Positions 22,730 to 31,028 of a stretch of DNA of 31,308 nucleotides are shown in pieces. Below the pieces are notes generated by a model, which saw only the letters and a program-made list of their open reading frames with translations, made no database searches and was not told where the DNA came from. The stretch is from JBFMFE01 sp040752295 (lineage in GTDB: Bacteria; UBP15; UBA6099; JBFMBQ01): assembly GCA_040752295.1 (NCBI GenBank), contig JBFMFE010000029.1, positions 1 to 31,308 on the forward strand, given 5' to 3'. The number at the start of each line of letters is the position of its first letter. The stretch's first letter is position 1. Both the position numbers and the translations under genes were made by a program.

Positions 22730-23586
22730 AGACAATCGTTTTCGGCGGCAAGGGAATGCTTGGGACCGCCGTAAAAAGAACTTTTACTGAACATGGAATA
22801 GACGCAGTAGCCCTGGGGCGGAATGAAGCGGATATAACGAAAAAAGAAGAAGTGGAAAGGATTGTTTCATTTTACAAGCCTGAAATGGTTATTAATTGCG
22901 CAGCTTATACCTTTGTGGACGACTGCGAAAAGAATAGAGAATTAGCGTTCAGGGTGAACGGAGAGGGAGCGGGAAATGTGGGGGAAGAGGCGGATAAGGG
23001 GGGTTCGCCTGTTGTTTACATAAGTACGGATTATGTTTTCGACGGAAAAAAGGGCAGTCCGTATACTGAAGAGGACAGGACCTATCCAATTAATGTTTAT
23101 GGTGAATCGAAACTGAAAGGAGAAGAATTGACGATAAAATATGCGGATAAACACTATATAATAAGGACAGCATGGCTTTTCGGCGAAAACGGGCGGAATT
23201 TCGTTGATACAATGAGGGGAATGCTTGCAAAGGGGACAAAACCCCTGAAAGTCGTTAACGACCAGAGGGGTTCGCCCACTTTTACAAATCATTTTGCGGA
23301 GGCGTTGGTGAAAATAGCGAAGAACATTAAGGGAGATGCACCGGCGCCACCAGGGGTTTATCATGTAACTGCCAACGGTGATTGCACATGGTATGATCTC
23401 GCTGTTAAAACAGCGGAGTTGATGAGTGCAAAAACGGAAATTATCCCGGTATCATCGGAAGAATTTGAAAGAGAAGCAAAGAGACCCGCTTACTCGGTGC
23501 TGGATAACGAAAGGGCCGGGAAGCTGTTGGGACTGGAAATGCCTTCCTGGGAAAACGGATTGAGAGAGTATGTTCTTGGAAGATAA
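22726..23586 (+). CDS. rfbD: dTDP-4-dehydrorhamnose reductase
   Basis: This enzyme performs the last step of dTDP-L-rhamnose synthesis, using NAD(P)H. The 286-residue protein has GGKGMLG (7-13, cofactor binding), STDYVFDG (100-107) and the Y125-x3-K129 pair. FVDDCEKN and GSPTF segments are also typical of RfbD/RmlD. It is translationally coupled to rfbB through an ATGA overlap. Codon use is clearly more A-rich than in the GC-rich genes before it, a possible sign of transfer. The pair most likely feeds a surface polysaccharide such as O-antigen. Confidence 0.95.
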   Translation: MKTIVFGGKGMLGTAVKRTFTEHGIDAVALGRNEADITKKEEVERIVSFYKPEMVINCAAYTFVDDCEKNRELAFRVNGEGAGNVGEEADKGGSPVVYISTDYVFDGKKGSPYTEEDRTYPINVYGESKLKGEELTIKYADKHYIIRTAWLFGENGRNFVDTMRGMLAKGTKPLKVVNDQRGSPTFTNHFAEALVKIAKNIKGDAPAPPGVYHVTANGDCTWYDLAVKTAELMSAKTEIIPVSSEEFEREAKRPAYSVLDNERAGKLLGLEMPSWENGLREYVLGR

Positions 23587-24046
23587 TGAAAAGAGGTTCG
23601 AATTTTAAGGACAAGGCAAGCGGTGAGCACGAAGGTTGAAAAATATGCATTGAACATCTAAGCGGAAAGAGTCAGGGAAGTTTCCGGAAAAGGACATGGA
23701 AATTGATCGTTATTTCTGAAAACAGTAGAAAGAGGGCAGAACGTACGAAAGGCTGTCCAAAAACGTTACAAAATTATGCCATATACTTATACAAGCATCA
23801 CGGAGATGAAAAGACGATTAGGGGTGAATTCATCTGGCGTTAGCGAGCAGGAGCGATGTTTTAATAATTGGAAACACATTAACAATGCGTAAAAAGAACA
23901 CGACATTTTAACACTTTAATTGAGAGAAGCATGATAAATAAATAAGGACAAAGCATGAATAAAAAAGATGTGTACGTAAAGACAGGATGAAAAAGTGAAA
24001 GGGGAATAGTGAGAAAATCATTATTAATAGGGAGAAGGAGGAAAAC
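23587..24046. other. AT-rich gap between rfbD and the PhnD-like gene
   Basis: This 460-base stretch has no supported gene. The plus strand is rich in A and G and poor in C, and all frames are broken by stops. I see no terminator with a T run, no tRNA and no recognised riboswitch. It may be the remains of a decayed gene or acquired DNA. A strong GGAGGAAAAC ribosome binding site at its right end belongs to the next gene. Confidence 0.5.
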
Positions 24047-24991
24047 ATGAGAAATGCAATCCTTGTTATATTCGTTGCGGCACTGTTGATGAGTATTACC
24101 GAAGTGGGACGCGGAGAAGAGTACGCGTTTGTTGTGCCCCTTCCGAGGCAGGGCGATTTCATGGCGGGGAAGGGCGCGGAAAGCTGGAACAAGATGCTGA
24201 AAACAATATTCAGCATCGCAAAGGAGGAAACGGGGATAGTAATAAACGTCAGGGCGCAGATAAACTGGACGGAGACAATGAACGACATAGAAGAGGGAAA
24301 GGGTCACCTGACGTTTCTGAAGGCGACGGATTACGTAATAGCGATGAAAGACAACCCGCCGGTGACGCCGTGGATGTCGTACAGGGTGGAAGGGGACAAG
24401 TACTTTTCTAATTGCATTTACGTTAACGAGGCGGGCGGCATCAAAAAAACGGAAGATTTGAGAGGAAAAACGATAGCGATTGAGGAATTGCCCGGGAAAA
24501 GCAAAAAGAAGCGAAAATACGGAGACATCGGGAGTGGAACGGCTTTTTTTGAAAGGATCATATGGAGAAAATTACTTGAAAAAGCCGGAGTTAGAGAGAA
24601 AATGGAGGATTTCGCAGGCGAAGTAAAGAACACGTTGAACGTGGAGACGTCAATGTTCGAAGTAATGAGGGGTACGGTTGACGCGACCGTTGCGTCAAAG
24701 AGGATTTTCGTGCTGCTGAAGAAAGGAGACCCGAAATTCAAGAGGCTGAAAGAGCTTGACTGCGTGTGCGAAGTGCCGTACGCGGTGATCGTGCACCGCA
24801 ACGGTATGGATAAAAAAGTAATTGAGGAAATGGCTGATTTTATTTTTAACATACATAAGAGAGACGATTTCAAGGACTTTCAGATGATATCGGGCGTTGA
24901 GAGGTTTATTCCAGTAAAGGATTCCGAATACGACCCGTTGAGGGAGCTTTGGAAGGAAGCAAGGGAGAAGGGGTGGGTTGAGGAAGATTGA
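24047..24991 (+). CDS. PhnD-like periplasmic substrate-binding protein
   Basis: The 314-residue protein has an N-terminal signal peptide (hydrophobic 4-17, likely cut before EEYAF). The rest resembles the phosphate/phosphonate-binding-like PhnD family of type 2 periplasmic proteins. Visible features are LKATDYVIAM near 95, GGIKKTEDLRGKTIAI near 132-147, a GSGTAFFERI segment near 165 and VDATVASKRIF near 212. Such proteins bind phosphonate, phosphite or similar oxyanions, or serve as sensory domains, but the ligand cannot be inferred. No ABC ATPase, permease or sensor kinase is adjacent, so it is an orphan here. There is no lipobox, so it should be free in the periplasm. Codon use is rich in A and G, like rfbD. 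The ATG is preceded by AAGGAGGA. Confidence 0.7.
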   Translation: MRNAILVIFVAALLMSITEVGRGEEYAFVVPLPRQGDFMAGKGAESWNKMLKTIFSIAKEETGIVINVRAQINWTETMNDIEEGKGHLTFLKATDYVIAMKDNPPVTPWMSYRVEGDKYFSNCIYVNEAGGIKKTEDLRGKTIAIEELPGKSKKKRKYGDIGSGTAFFERIIWRKLLEKAGVREKMEDFAGEVKNTLNVETSMFEVMRGTVDATVASKRIFVLLKKGDPKFKRLKELDCVCEVPYAVIVHRNGMDKKVIEEMADFIFNIHKRDDFKDFQMISGVERFIPVKDSEYDPLRELWKEAREKGWVEED

Positions 24992-25032
24992 GCGGCAGCC
25001 GTATGTGGCGGCGCGCTTTCAGGGGCAGGGGG

Positions 25033-26919
25033 TCACCGGAGGAACTCGCGTTCCCAGACGAAGAACATAAGGAGCGCCCATAGGCGGTGTGAGTGGTCCG
25101 CCCGTCCGCGGAGGTGTTCGCCGAGGAGCCTGCGCATTTCCGCGGGCTGAAACAGTTCCCCCGCGACTGAGTTTCTGTCGAAGAACAGGTCCTCGCACAG
25201 AGGGCGGAGTTCGTTTTTAAGCCATACCCCGATGGGTGCGCTGAACCCCTGTTTCCGTCGCGAGAGAATCCGGGGCGGCAGGAGTCCGCGGAGGGCTTGC
25301 TTGAGGATGTGTTTCGTTGCTGTTCCGTTGAGCTTCAGCCGGGAGGGTATGGAGAACGCGAACTCCACGAACTCGTGGTCGAGGAAGGGCACGCGGATTT
25401 CGATGGAGTGCGCCATGCCGAGTATGTCGTCCTTGTGAAGGTTGTTCGAGGGAAGAAAACAGGAGAATTCGGTGAAAAGTGTGCGCGCAAGTGTATCGTC
25501 GCCTTGCCATTCAGCGAGCCTGGCGGTAAGCGGTCGGAGCGGGTCGAGCGCGTCGAGTTCCCGCGCGATGTCCGGCTTGAGAAGTCTGCGCAGGGCGGCG
25601 CTGTCGAAGCCGTTGATCCACATGACCGGTCTTTGGTCCTCCGGCTGGAGTGAATACCTGAGCAGGCGCTTGATTCTCCTTGCGGGATCGTAGACGCCGA
25701 CGGTTTCGGGCAGCATCGAGACGGCGGGCAGAAGGAGCCGCGCGCGAATGAGCCGGGGGATGGCGGACAGCCGGCGGGCGAGCGGTTCCGCCGCGTACTT
25801 GGCATATCCGGCGAACAGTTCGTCGCCGCCGCTGCCCGAGAGGATGACCTTGATGTCCCGCGAGGCTTCGCGCGCGATGAGGTACGTCGGGAGCGCGGCG
25901 GCGTCGGCGAAAGGCTCGCTGAAACAGCGCAGGATTTCCGGTATGAATTCATCGAGTTTCGGGTATTCCACCATTATCCCGCGGTGGTCCGTGCCGAATT
26001 TTTCGGCGGTGACGCGCGCGTAGGGCAGTTCGCTGTAGCTCCTTTCGGGGAAACCGATGGAGTAGGTGCGAACCGGCACGCCCGCGACCTGGCTCGCGAG
26101 GGCGGTCACGGCGCTTGAGTCTATTCCCCCGCTGAGAAACGCGCCGACGGGGACGTCGCTGACAAGGTGCTCGCGGACCGACTCCCGCAGGCGGTGGATG
26201 ATCTCCTCCTCCCACTCCCGCTGTGCCCGCTCGGAGACGGCGGGAGGGCGGAGGCGCCAGTAGCGCTCGGAGCGAACCCCGCCCGCGTCCACGGTCATCA
26301 GCGAGCCGGGCGGGAGGCGCCGTATCCCTTCGAAGATGGTGTGTTCGCCCGGGATGTACAGGTGCGCGAGGTACTCGAAGAGGGCAGGGAGGTGGAGGCG
26401 GCGCCCGGTCTCGTTCAACGCGAGGAACGCTTTGATTTCGGATGCGAACAGCAGCCTTGAGCCGTGCTTCAGGTAGACAAGCGGCTTGATCCCGACCCTG
26501 TCGCGCGCCAGCACGACCCGGCGCCCGGCGATGTCGTACAGGGCGAAGGCGAACATGCCCCTCAGGCTTTCCACGCACCTGTCGCCGCGTTCTTCGTACA
26601 GGTGAACGATCGTTTCCGTGTCGGCGCGCGTCCGGAAACGGTGTCCTTTTTTTTTGAGGTCGGCGCGCAGAGTCTGGAAATTGTAGATTTCGCCGTTGAA
26701 GACTACGGCGACGGAACCGTCTTCGTTGAATATCGGCTGGCGCCCTCCCTCGACGTCTATTATGCTCAATCTCCTGTTTCCGATGGCGACGAACCCGTCC
26801 GCGAAGACGCCTTCGTCGTCGGGACCACGGTGGCGGAGCGCGTCGCACATCCGGCGCGCCGCGTCCGCGCCGTTTTCCAGCCCCCGGTTGAAATCAATTA
26901 TCCCGCAGATGCCGCACAT
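25033..26919 (-). CDS. asnB: Glutamine-hydrolysing asparagine synthase-type amidotransferase
   Basis: The 628-residue protein has the class II glutaminase domain with Cys2 after processing of Met1 (MCGICG), plus RGPDDEG and FNGEIYNF. A synthetase domain follows with the ATP-pyrophosphatase loop SGGIDSS (263-269). Both catalytic halves look complete. Housekeeping AsnB makes asparagine from aspartate. A closely similar group, common in exopolysaccharide and exosortase-linked clusters, shares the length and the GEHTIFEGIRRLPPG region, and probably amidates a sugar or peptide. The gene is last in an operon behind an ABC-2 exporter pair (74-base gap), which favours a role in a surface product. No strong Shine-Dalgarno sequence is visible; the Cys2 requirement fixes the start. 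Confidence 0.88.
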   Translation of the reverse strand: MCGICGIIDFNRGLENGADAARRMCDALRHRGPDDEGVFADGFVAIGNRRLSIIDVEGGRQPIFNEDGSVAVVFNGEIYNFQTLRADLKKKGHRFRTRADTETIVHLYEERGDRCVESLRGMFAFALYDIAGRRVVLARDRVGIKPLVYLKHGSRLLFASEIKAFLALNETGRRLHLPALFEYLAHLYIPGEHTIFEGIRRLPPGSLMTVDAGGVRSERYWRLRPPAVSERAQREWEEEIIHRLRESVREHLVSDVPVGAFLSGGIDSSAVTALASQVAGVPVRTYSIGFPERSYSELPYARVTAEKFGTDHRGIMVEYPKLDEFIPEILRCFSEPFADAAALPTYLIAREASRDIKVILSGSGGDELFAGYAKYAAEPLARRLSAIPRLIRARLLLPAVSMLPETVGVYDPARRIKRLLRYSLQPEDQRPVMWINGFDSAALRRLLKPDIARELDALDPLRPLTARLAEWQGDDTLARTLFTEFSCFLPSNNLHKDDILGMAHSIEIRVPFLDHEFVEFAFSIPSRLKLNGTATKHILKQALRGLLPPRILSRRKQGFSAPIGVWLKNELRPLCEDLFFDRNSVAGELFQPAEMRRLLGEHLRGRADHSHRLWALLMFFVWEREFLR

Positions 26920-26993
26920 GAGAGACGATCCCCGGATTCCCGGTTTTCAGGCTTGGGCGGCGTCGCTTCAGCCGCGCGTTTTCACGTTTTTCT

Positions 26994-27800
26994 TCAATAG
27001 TGGGTGAGCGAGCCGTCCATCCGGGCGCGCCTGAGCGCCCAGTTGAAGCAGGCGACGCTGACCGGCAGCAGGACCGCGGAGAGCGCCGCCAGAACGGCGA
27101 GGTCGCCGGCTATCTCCCTGAACGCCGCCCCGCGGATGCACACCTCCCGCATCAGGCGCAGGGAGTAGGTGATGGGGAGGAAAGCCGACGCCGTCTGAAG
27201 CGCCGCCGGCAGGACGCTCACCGGGAAATACACGCCGCCGAGCAGCTGCGCCGCCGTGCCGAGAAGGTAATTTACGGGATTCCCCCTCTTGAGAACGAGT
27301 ATGAAGCTTGCCGAGATCATACCGAGTCCGGCGTGGGAAATGAACGAGAGGACAAGGATGAGCGGGATGAAGTGCCAGGATTCGCCCGTGTACCTTGCGT
27401 TCAGGAGGAAGACACCCGCCGCGAAGTAGAGTCCGAGGTGAAAGCTCTCGTAGAGAAAGTTCCACAGCAGGCGCGCGCAGAGGATGAAAGTGAGAGGGGT
27501 CGGCGTGGAAAGCAGGATTTCCATCGTCCCGTATATCTGCTCCCTGCGTATCTCGTCCGAGAACGACTGAAGCCCCGTGTTCAGATAGCCCACGAAGGCG
27601 AGTCCGACGAGAACGAAGGAGAAGTAGTCCCCGCCGTACCTTTCGAGGTGAACCGAGCCGGCGCCGCCCACGATCTTCGCCACGAAGAAGAACACCAGCG
27701 TGAAAAGGAAAAGGTACAGGACGTGCAGAAAGAAGTCCAGCCTGTAGCTTATTTCCTCGTGGAACTCCTTTCTGATGATGTGGAAGATTTTGTAAGCCAT
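26994..27800 (-). CDS. ABC-2 type transporter permease
   Basis: The 268-residue membrane protein has about six hydrophobic segments. The first follows KEFHEEISYRLDFF, a start typical of ABC-2 permeases acting on polysaccharides or lipids. The LLGGVYFPVSVLPAALQTASAFLPITYSLRLMRE segment near 190-225 is the conserved C-terminal ABC-2 region. It pairs with the ATPase gene directly upstream on the same strand, with a single base between stop and start. The substrate is unknown. Confidence 0.9.
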   Translation of the reverse strand: MAYKIFHIIRKEFHEEISYRLDFFLHVLYLFLFTLVFFFVAKIVGGAGSVHLERYGGDYFSFVLVGLAFVGYLNTGLQSFSDEIRREQIYGTMEILLSTPTPLTFILCARLLWNFLYESFHLGLYFAAGVFLLNARYTGESWHFIPLILVLSFISHAGLGMISASFILVLKRGNPVNYLLGTAAQLLGGVYFPVSVLPAALQTASAFLPITYSLRLMREVCIRGAAFREIAGDLAVLAALSAVLLPVSVACFNWALRRARMDGSLTHY

Positions 27801-27801
27801 G

Positions 27802-28557
27802 TCAGTCTTCGCCCGGCGCGCTTTCGTCCATCGAGGAGAATTTGTCTTCGATCTCCTCCACCCGGTTTGCGGGAACGGTCATCACTATCCTGCCGGCTTC
27901 GATGAGGACTATGCGGTGCGCGACCTTTCCCGCCTCGTCGAGCTGGTGGGTCGCGAAAAGCACGGTCCTGTTCTCTTTCGCCGCAAGCCCGTCTTTCACG
28001 AGCTGCAGGAACCTTGTTTTCATCGCTGGATCGAGTCCCTTCGTGGGTTCGTCGAGGAGGAGGACGCGCGGGTCGTGCAGAAGCGCCCGCGCGAGAGCGA
28101 GCCGCTGGCGCATTCCCGTTGAGTAGGACTTGAACGAGGTGCGGGCGCGGTCGGTCAGCCCCACCAGGTCGAGGGTTTCGGCGACGCGCCCGCGGGAGAT
28201 GCGACCGCGCATGTCGTGGAGCGCGGCGAAGAGTTCGAGGTTCGCCTGTCCGGTGAGGCGCCAGTAGAACGACCTCTCGTCCCCGGTCACGAGTCCGATC
28301 AGCCTCTTCGCCTTCTGCGGCTCCCTCACCACGTCCACCCCGCCGATTCGCGCCGCGCCGGACGTGGGGAGCACAAGCGACGACAGCGTCTTGAGCAGCG
28401 TCGTCTTACCGGCGCCGTTCCTCCCGACAAGAGCCACCACCTCGCCCTCGCTCACGTCAAGATTGACCCCGTCGAGCGCGGTTATGACCCTCCTCTCCCA
28501 GAAGCGTATCAACGGTACGTCAACGAAAATTTTTTTCAGATTCTGGATTTCTATCAT
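27802..28557 (-). CDS. ABC-2 type transporter ATP-binding protein
   Basis: The 251-residue ATPase has Walker A GRNGAGKTT (45-53), a Q-loop region reading GDERSFYWRLTG, signature STGM (146-149), Walker B with D169-E170 and switch histidine H204. The missing canonical Gln, replaced by the DERSFYWR motif, is recurrent in this ABC-2 subfamily rather than a local defect. The protein drives export through the adjacent permease. It is first in the operon ATPase-permease-asnB, with a good promoter 19-48 bases before the ATG. Confidence 0.92.
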   Translation of the reverse strand: MIEIQNLKKIFVDVPLIRFWERRVITALDGVNLDVSEGEVVALVGRNGAGKTTLLKTLSSLVLPTSGAARIGGVDVVREPQKAKRLIGLVTGDERSFYWRLTGQANLELFAALHDMRGRISRGRVAETLDLVGLTDRARTSFKSYSTGMRQRLALARALLHDPRVLLLDEPTKGLDPAMKTRFLQLVKDGLAAKENRTVLFATHQLDEAGKVAHRIVLIEAGRIVMTVPANRVEEIEDKFSSMDESAPGED

Positions 28558-28575
28558 CGCGGAAGGGTACGTTAC

Positions 28576-28605
28576 ATATTAGCCCGCTACCCGGGCGGAA
28601 GTCAA
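28576..28605 (-). promoter_or_regulatory. Sigma70 promoter of the ABC/asnB operon
   Basis: On the minus strand, -35 TTGACT (28600-28605), an 18-base spacer and -10 TAATAT (28576-28581). The predicted leader is only about 12 bases long, and no clear Shine-Dalgarno sequence precedes the ATG. Confidence 0.65.
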
Positions 28606-28695
28606 CGAAAGGAACCCCCGGCGTCGGAAACGGGAGTGGCGGGCGCCGCCGGCGCAGTTGCGGAACCGGGACGCCGCCGGCGCGTCCGGCGGGAT

Positions 28696-28727
28696 AAAAA
28701 AAAGAGGCTCCCGAAGAGGAAGCCCCT
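28696..28727 (-). terminator. Rho-independent terminator of groESL
   Basis: On the minus strand, GGGGCTTCC and GGAGCCTC form an 8-bp stem with one bulged T and one G-T pair around the loop TCTTCG. Eight T follow. It lies just after the groEL stop. Confidence 0.85.
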
Positions 28728-28750
28728 TTGGAGTTCTTCGCGGGAACGGC

Positions 28751-30382
28751 TCAGTACATCCCGCCGCCCATTCCGCCGCCGCCCGGCATTCCGGGCATCT
28801 TCTTCTCTTCCTCCTTGATGTCGGAGATGAGGACTTCGGTGGTGAGCAGCATACCGATGATGCTGGCGGCGTTTTCGAGTGCCGAGCGTGTGACCTTGCA
28901 GGGGTCAATGATGCCCGACTTGAACATGTCCTCGTATTCGTTGGTGAGGACGTTGAAGCCGATGTTCTTCTTCTCCTTCTTGACCCTTTCGAGTACGACC
29001 GAGCCTTCCATGCCGGAGTTTTCGGCGATCTGCTTGAGCGGCATTTCGAGGGCTTTGCGGACGATGTTGACGCCGACGGCTTCGTCGTCGTTGTCCGGTT
29101 TCACCTTGTCGAGCGCGGGGACGGCATTGACCAGGCAGGCGCCTCCGCCGGCGACCACGCCTTCCTCCACGGCTGCCCGGGTCGCCGACAGCGCGTCCTC
29201 GATGCGGTGCTTCTTTTCTTTAAGCTCCGTTTCGGTCGCGGCGCCGACCTTGATGACCGCCACGCCGCCCGCCAGTTTCGCGAGGCGTTCCTGAAGCTTC
29301 TCCTTGTCGTAATCGGAATCGGATTCCTCGATCTGCTTCTTGATCAGCGAGATTCTGCCCGAGATGGCGTCCCGCTTGCCTTTACCCTCGACGATGGTGG
29401 TGTTTTCCTTGGTGACGGTCACCTTTTTCGCCCTGCCCAGGTCGTTCAACTGCACGTTCTCGAGCTTGATGCCGAGGTCCTCGGAGATGAACTTTCCGTC
29501 GGTCAGTATGGCGATGTCTTCCATCATCGCCTTTCGCCTGTCGCCGAAGCCCGGGGATTTCACCGCGACGGCGCGGAGGGTCCCGCGGAGGGCGTTGACG
29601 ACCAGCGTCGCAAGCGCTTCACCTTCGACCTCCTCGCATATGACAACGAGCGGTTTGCCGCTCTGGGCGATCTTTTCAAGGATCGGGATGATGTCCTTAA
29701 CGGCGCTTATCTTCTTCTCGAAGAGAAGCAGGTAGGGGTCTTCCAGTTCGCACACCATGTTTTCCTTGTCGGTGACGAAGTAGGGTGAAAGGTACCCCTT
29801 GTCGAACTGCATACCCTCGACGACTTCGAGCGTCGTCTCCGTGCCCTTCGCCTCCTCGACGGTGATGACGCCGTCCTTTCCGACCTTGTCCATGGAATCG
29901 GCGATGAGGTCGCCGATTTCGGAGTCGTTTCCCGAGATGGCCGCCACGTTCCTTATCTCGGTCTTCTCCTTCACCGGGATACTGAGCTTCTTAATCTCGG
30001 CCACGGCGGCGGCGGTCGCTTTCTGGATGCCGTATTTGAGGAGCATGGGGTTGGCGCCGGCGGCGAGGTTCTTGAGTCCTTCCTTGACCATCGCCTGCGC
30101 GAGCACGGTGGCGGTTGTGGTGCCGTCCCCGGCGATGTCGTTGGTCTGCGAAGCCACCTCCTTGCACAGCTGCGCGCCCATGTTCTCGTATGGGTCGTCC
30201 AGCTCAATCTCCTTTGCTATGGTGACGCCGTCGTTGGTGATGGTGGGAGAACCCCACTTTTTCTCGAGGACGACGTTTCTCCCCTTCGGTCCGAGCGTGA
30301 TGCGCACGGCGTTGGCGACCTTGTCAACTCCGCGCTCGAGCGACCTTCTGGCGTCTTCGCCGAAAGTGATCTGCTTAGCCAT
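28751..30382 (-). CDS. groEL: Chaperonin GroEL (60 kDa)
   Basis: GroEL forms the double heptameric ring that folds proteins with the GroES lid, using ATP. The 543-residue sequence is full length and colinear with the family. It starts MAKQITFGEDARRSLERGVD, carries the nucleotide-binding LGPKGRNVV and DGTTTATVLAQAM segments, and contains AGGGACLVN near 410. The C-terminus is a Gly-Met tail ending in GGMY. It follows groES by 21 bases, with GAAAGGAGGG as ribosome binding site, and ends before a strong terminator. It is heat-inducible by inference from the CIRCE element upstream of groES. Confidence 0.98.
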   Translation of the reverse strand: MAKQITFGEDARRSLERGVDKVANAVRITLGPKGRNVVLEKKWGSPTITNDGVTIAKEIELDDPYENMGAQLCKEVASQTNDIAGDGTTTATVLAQAMVKEGLKNLAAGANPMLLKYGIQKATAAAVAEIKKLSIPVKEKTEIRNVAAISGNDSEIGDLIADSMDKVGKDGVITVEEAKGTETTLEVVEGMQFDKGYLSPYFVTDKENMVCELEDPYLLLFEKKISAVKDIIPILEKIAQSGKPLVVICEEVEGEALATLVVNALRGTLRAVAVKSPGFGDRRKAMMEDIAILTDGKFISEDLGIKLENVQLNDLGRAKKVTVTKENTTIVEGKGKRDAISGRISLIKKQIEESDSDYDKEKLQERLAKLAGGVAVIKVGAATETELKEKKHRIEDALSATRAAVEEGVVAGGGACLVNAVPALDKVKPDNDDEAVGVNIVRKALEMPLKQIAENSGMEGSVVLERVKKEKKNIGFNVLTNEYEDMFKSGIIDPCKVTRSALENAASIIGMLLTTEVLISDIKEEEKKMPGMPGGGGMGGGMY

Positions 30383-30403
30383 GTCAGTTCCCTCCTTTCG
30401 AGG

Positions 30404-30706
30404 TCATTTCTTCTTCTTTTTTATCTTGGCGAGGATGTCGTCTTCGCCGACGATCAGGTACTCAACGCCGTCTATCTTGATCTCGGTGCCCCCCCATTTC
30501 GCCGTGATGACGCGGTCTCCGACCTCGACGTTCAGGGGGATTCTCTTGCCCTTGTCGTCGAGTTTGCCGGGTCCGACGGCAACCACTTCGGCTTCCTGGG
30601 GTTTCTCCTTCGCCGTGTCGGGAAGAAATATCCCCCCGGCGGTTTTCTGCTCTTCTTCTTCGATGCGCTTGAGTATGACCCTGTCTCCGAGTGGCTCCAG
30701 TTTCAT
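30404..30706 (-). CDS. groES: Co-chaperonin GroES (10 kDa)
   Basis: GroES caps the GroEL ring. The 100-residue protein begins MKLEPLGDRVILK and has the mobile-loop region EEEEQKTAGGIFLPDTAKEKP (about 16-36) and the conserved GDRVITAKWGGTEI segment. It ends in a Lys-rich tail. AAAGGAGGGG lies about ten bases before the ATG. It is first in the groESL operon, under the promoter and CIRCE element just upstream. Confidence 0.97.
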   Translation of the reverse strand: MKLEPLGDRVILKRIEEEEQKTAGGIFLPDTAKEKPQEAEVVAVGPGKLDDKGKRIPLNVEVGDRVITAKWGGTEIKIDGVEYLIVGEDDILAKIKKKKK

Positions 30707-30734
30707 CGCGATATTCCCCTCCTTTCGATTTGTT

Positions 30735-30761
30735 TTAGCACTCCGTCGTCCGAAGTGCCAA
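30735..30761. promoter_or_regulatory. CIRCE operator (HrcA binding site)
   Basis: TTAGCACTC-N9-AAGTGCCAA matches the CIRCE consensus TTAGCACTC-N9-GAGTGCTAA with exact spacing, a perfect first half and two mismatches in the second. It lies immediately downstream of the groES -10 box and about 29 bases before the start codon. An HrcA repressor encoded elsewhere should bind it. Confidence 0.93.
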
Positions 30762-30763
30762 TT

Positions 30764-30792
30764 ATTTTATGAACCCGTTTATCAAAAATCAA
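30764..30792 (-). promoter_or_regulatory. Sigma70 promoter of groESL
   Basis: On the minus strand, -35 TTGATT (30787-30792), a 17-base spacer and -10 TAAAAT (30764-30769). The transcription start would fall inside the CIRCE element, the usual arrangement for HrcA repression. Confidence 0.85.
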
Positions 30793-30994
30793 GCGCGGGA
30801 TTTAAAAAAATCCGACCTGGATGGCGAAAGACTCATTTGCACATCAAAACACATCCCGCTCACGCCTCTTTTCTTAATATATCTCTTTAATTCTTGGCGC
30901 TTCCGGATTTAGAGTGGGTAGTGATGACAGACAGGGTACGGAAAAAGCCGTTCATCGGAGCGACCTAACTGCCGGCAGGCAGGAGCGGAGACCC

Positions 30995-31022
30995 TTGACG
31001 GCGGCAGGCGAGCGAGTATAAT
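30995..31022 (+). promoter_or_regulatory. Sigma70 promoter of the small RNA candidate
   Basis: -35 TTGACG (30995-31000), a 16-base spacer and a perfect -10 TATAAT (31017-31022). The predicted start, about 31029, coincides with the first base of the long inverted repeat that follows. No start codon with a ribosome binding site lies downstream before the terminator. Confidence 0.75.
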
Positions 31023-31028
31023 CGTGAA

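Noticed and set aside
25033..28557. Lasso-peptide cluster (asparagine synthase homologue with an ABC transporter)
   Set aside because: The AsnB protein keeps the full glutaminase domain with Cys2, the transporter is an ABC-2 pair rather than a fused exporter, and no precursor or leader peptidase gene is visible.
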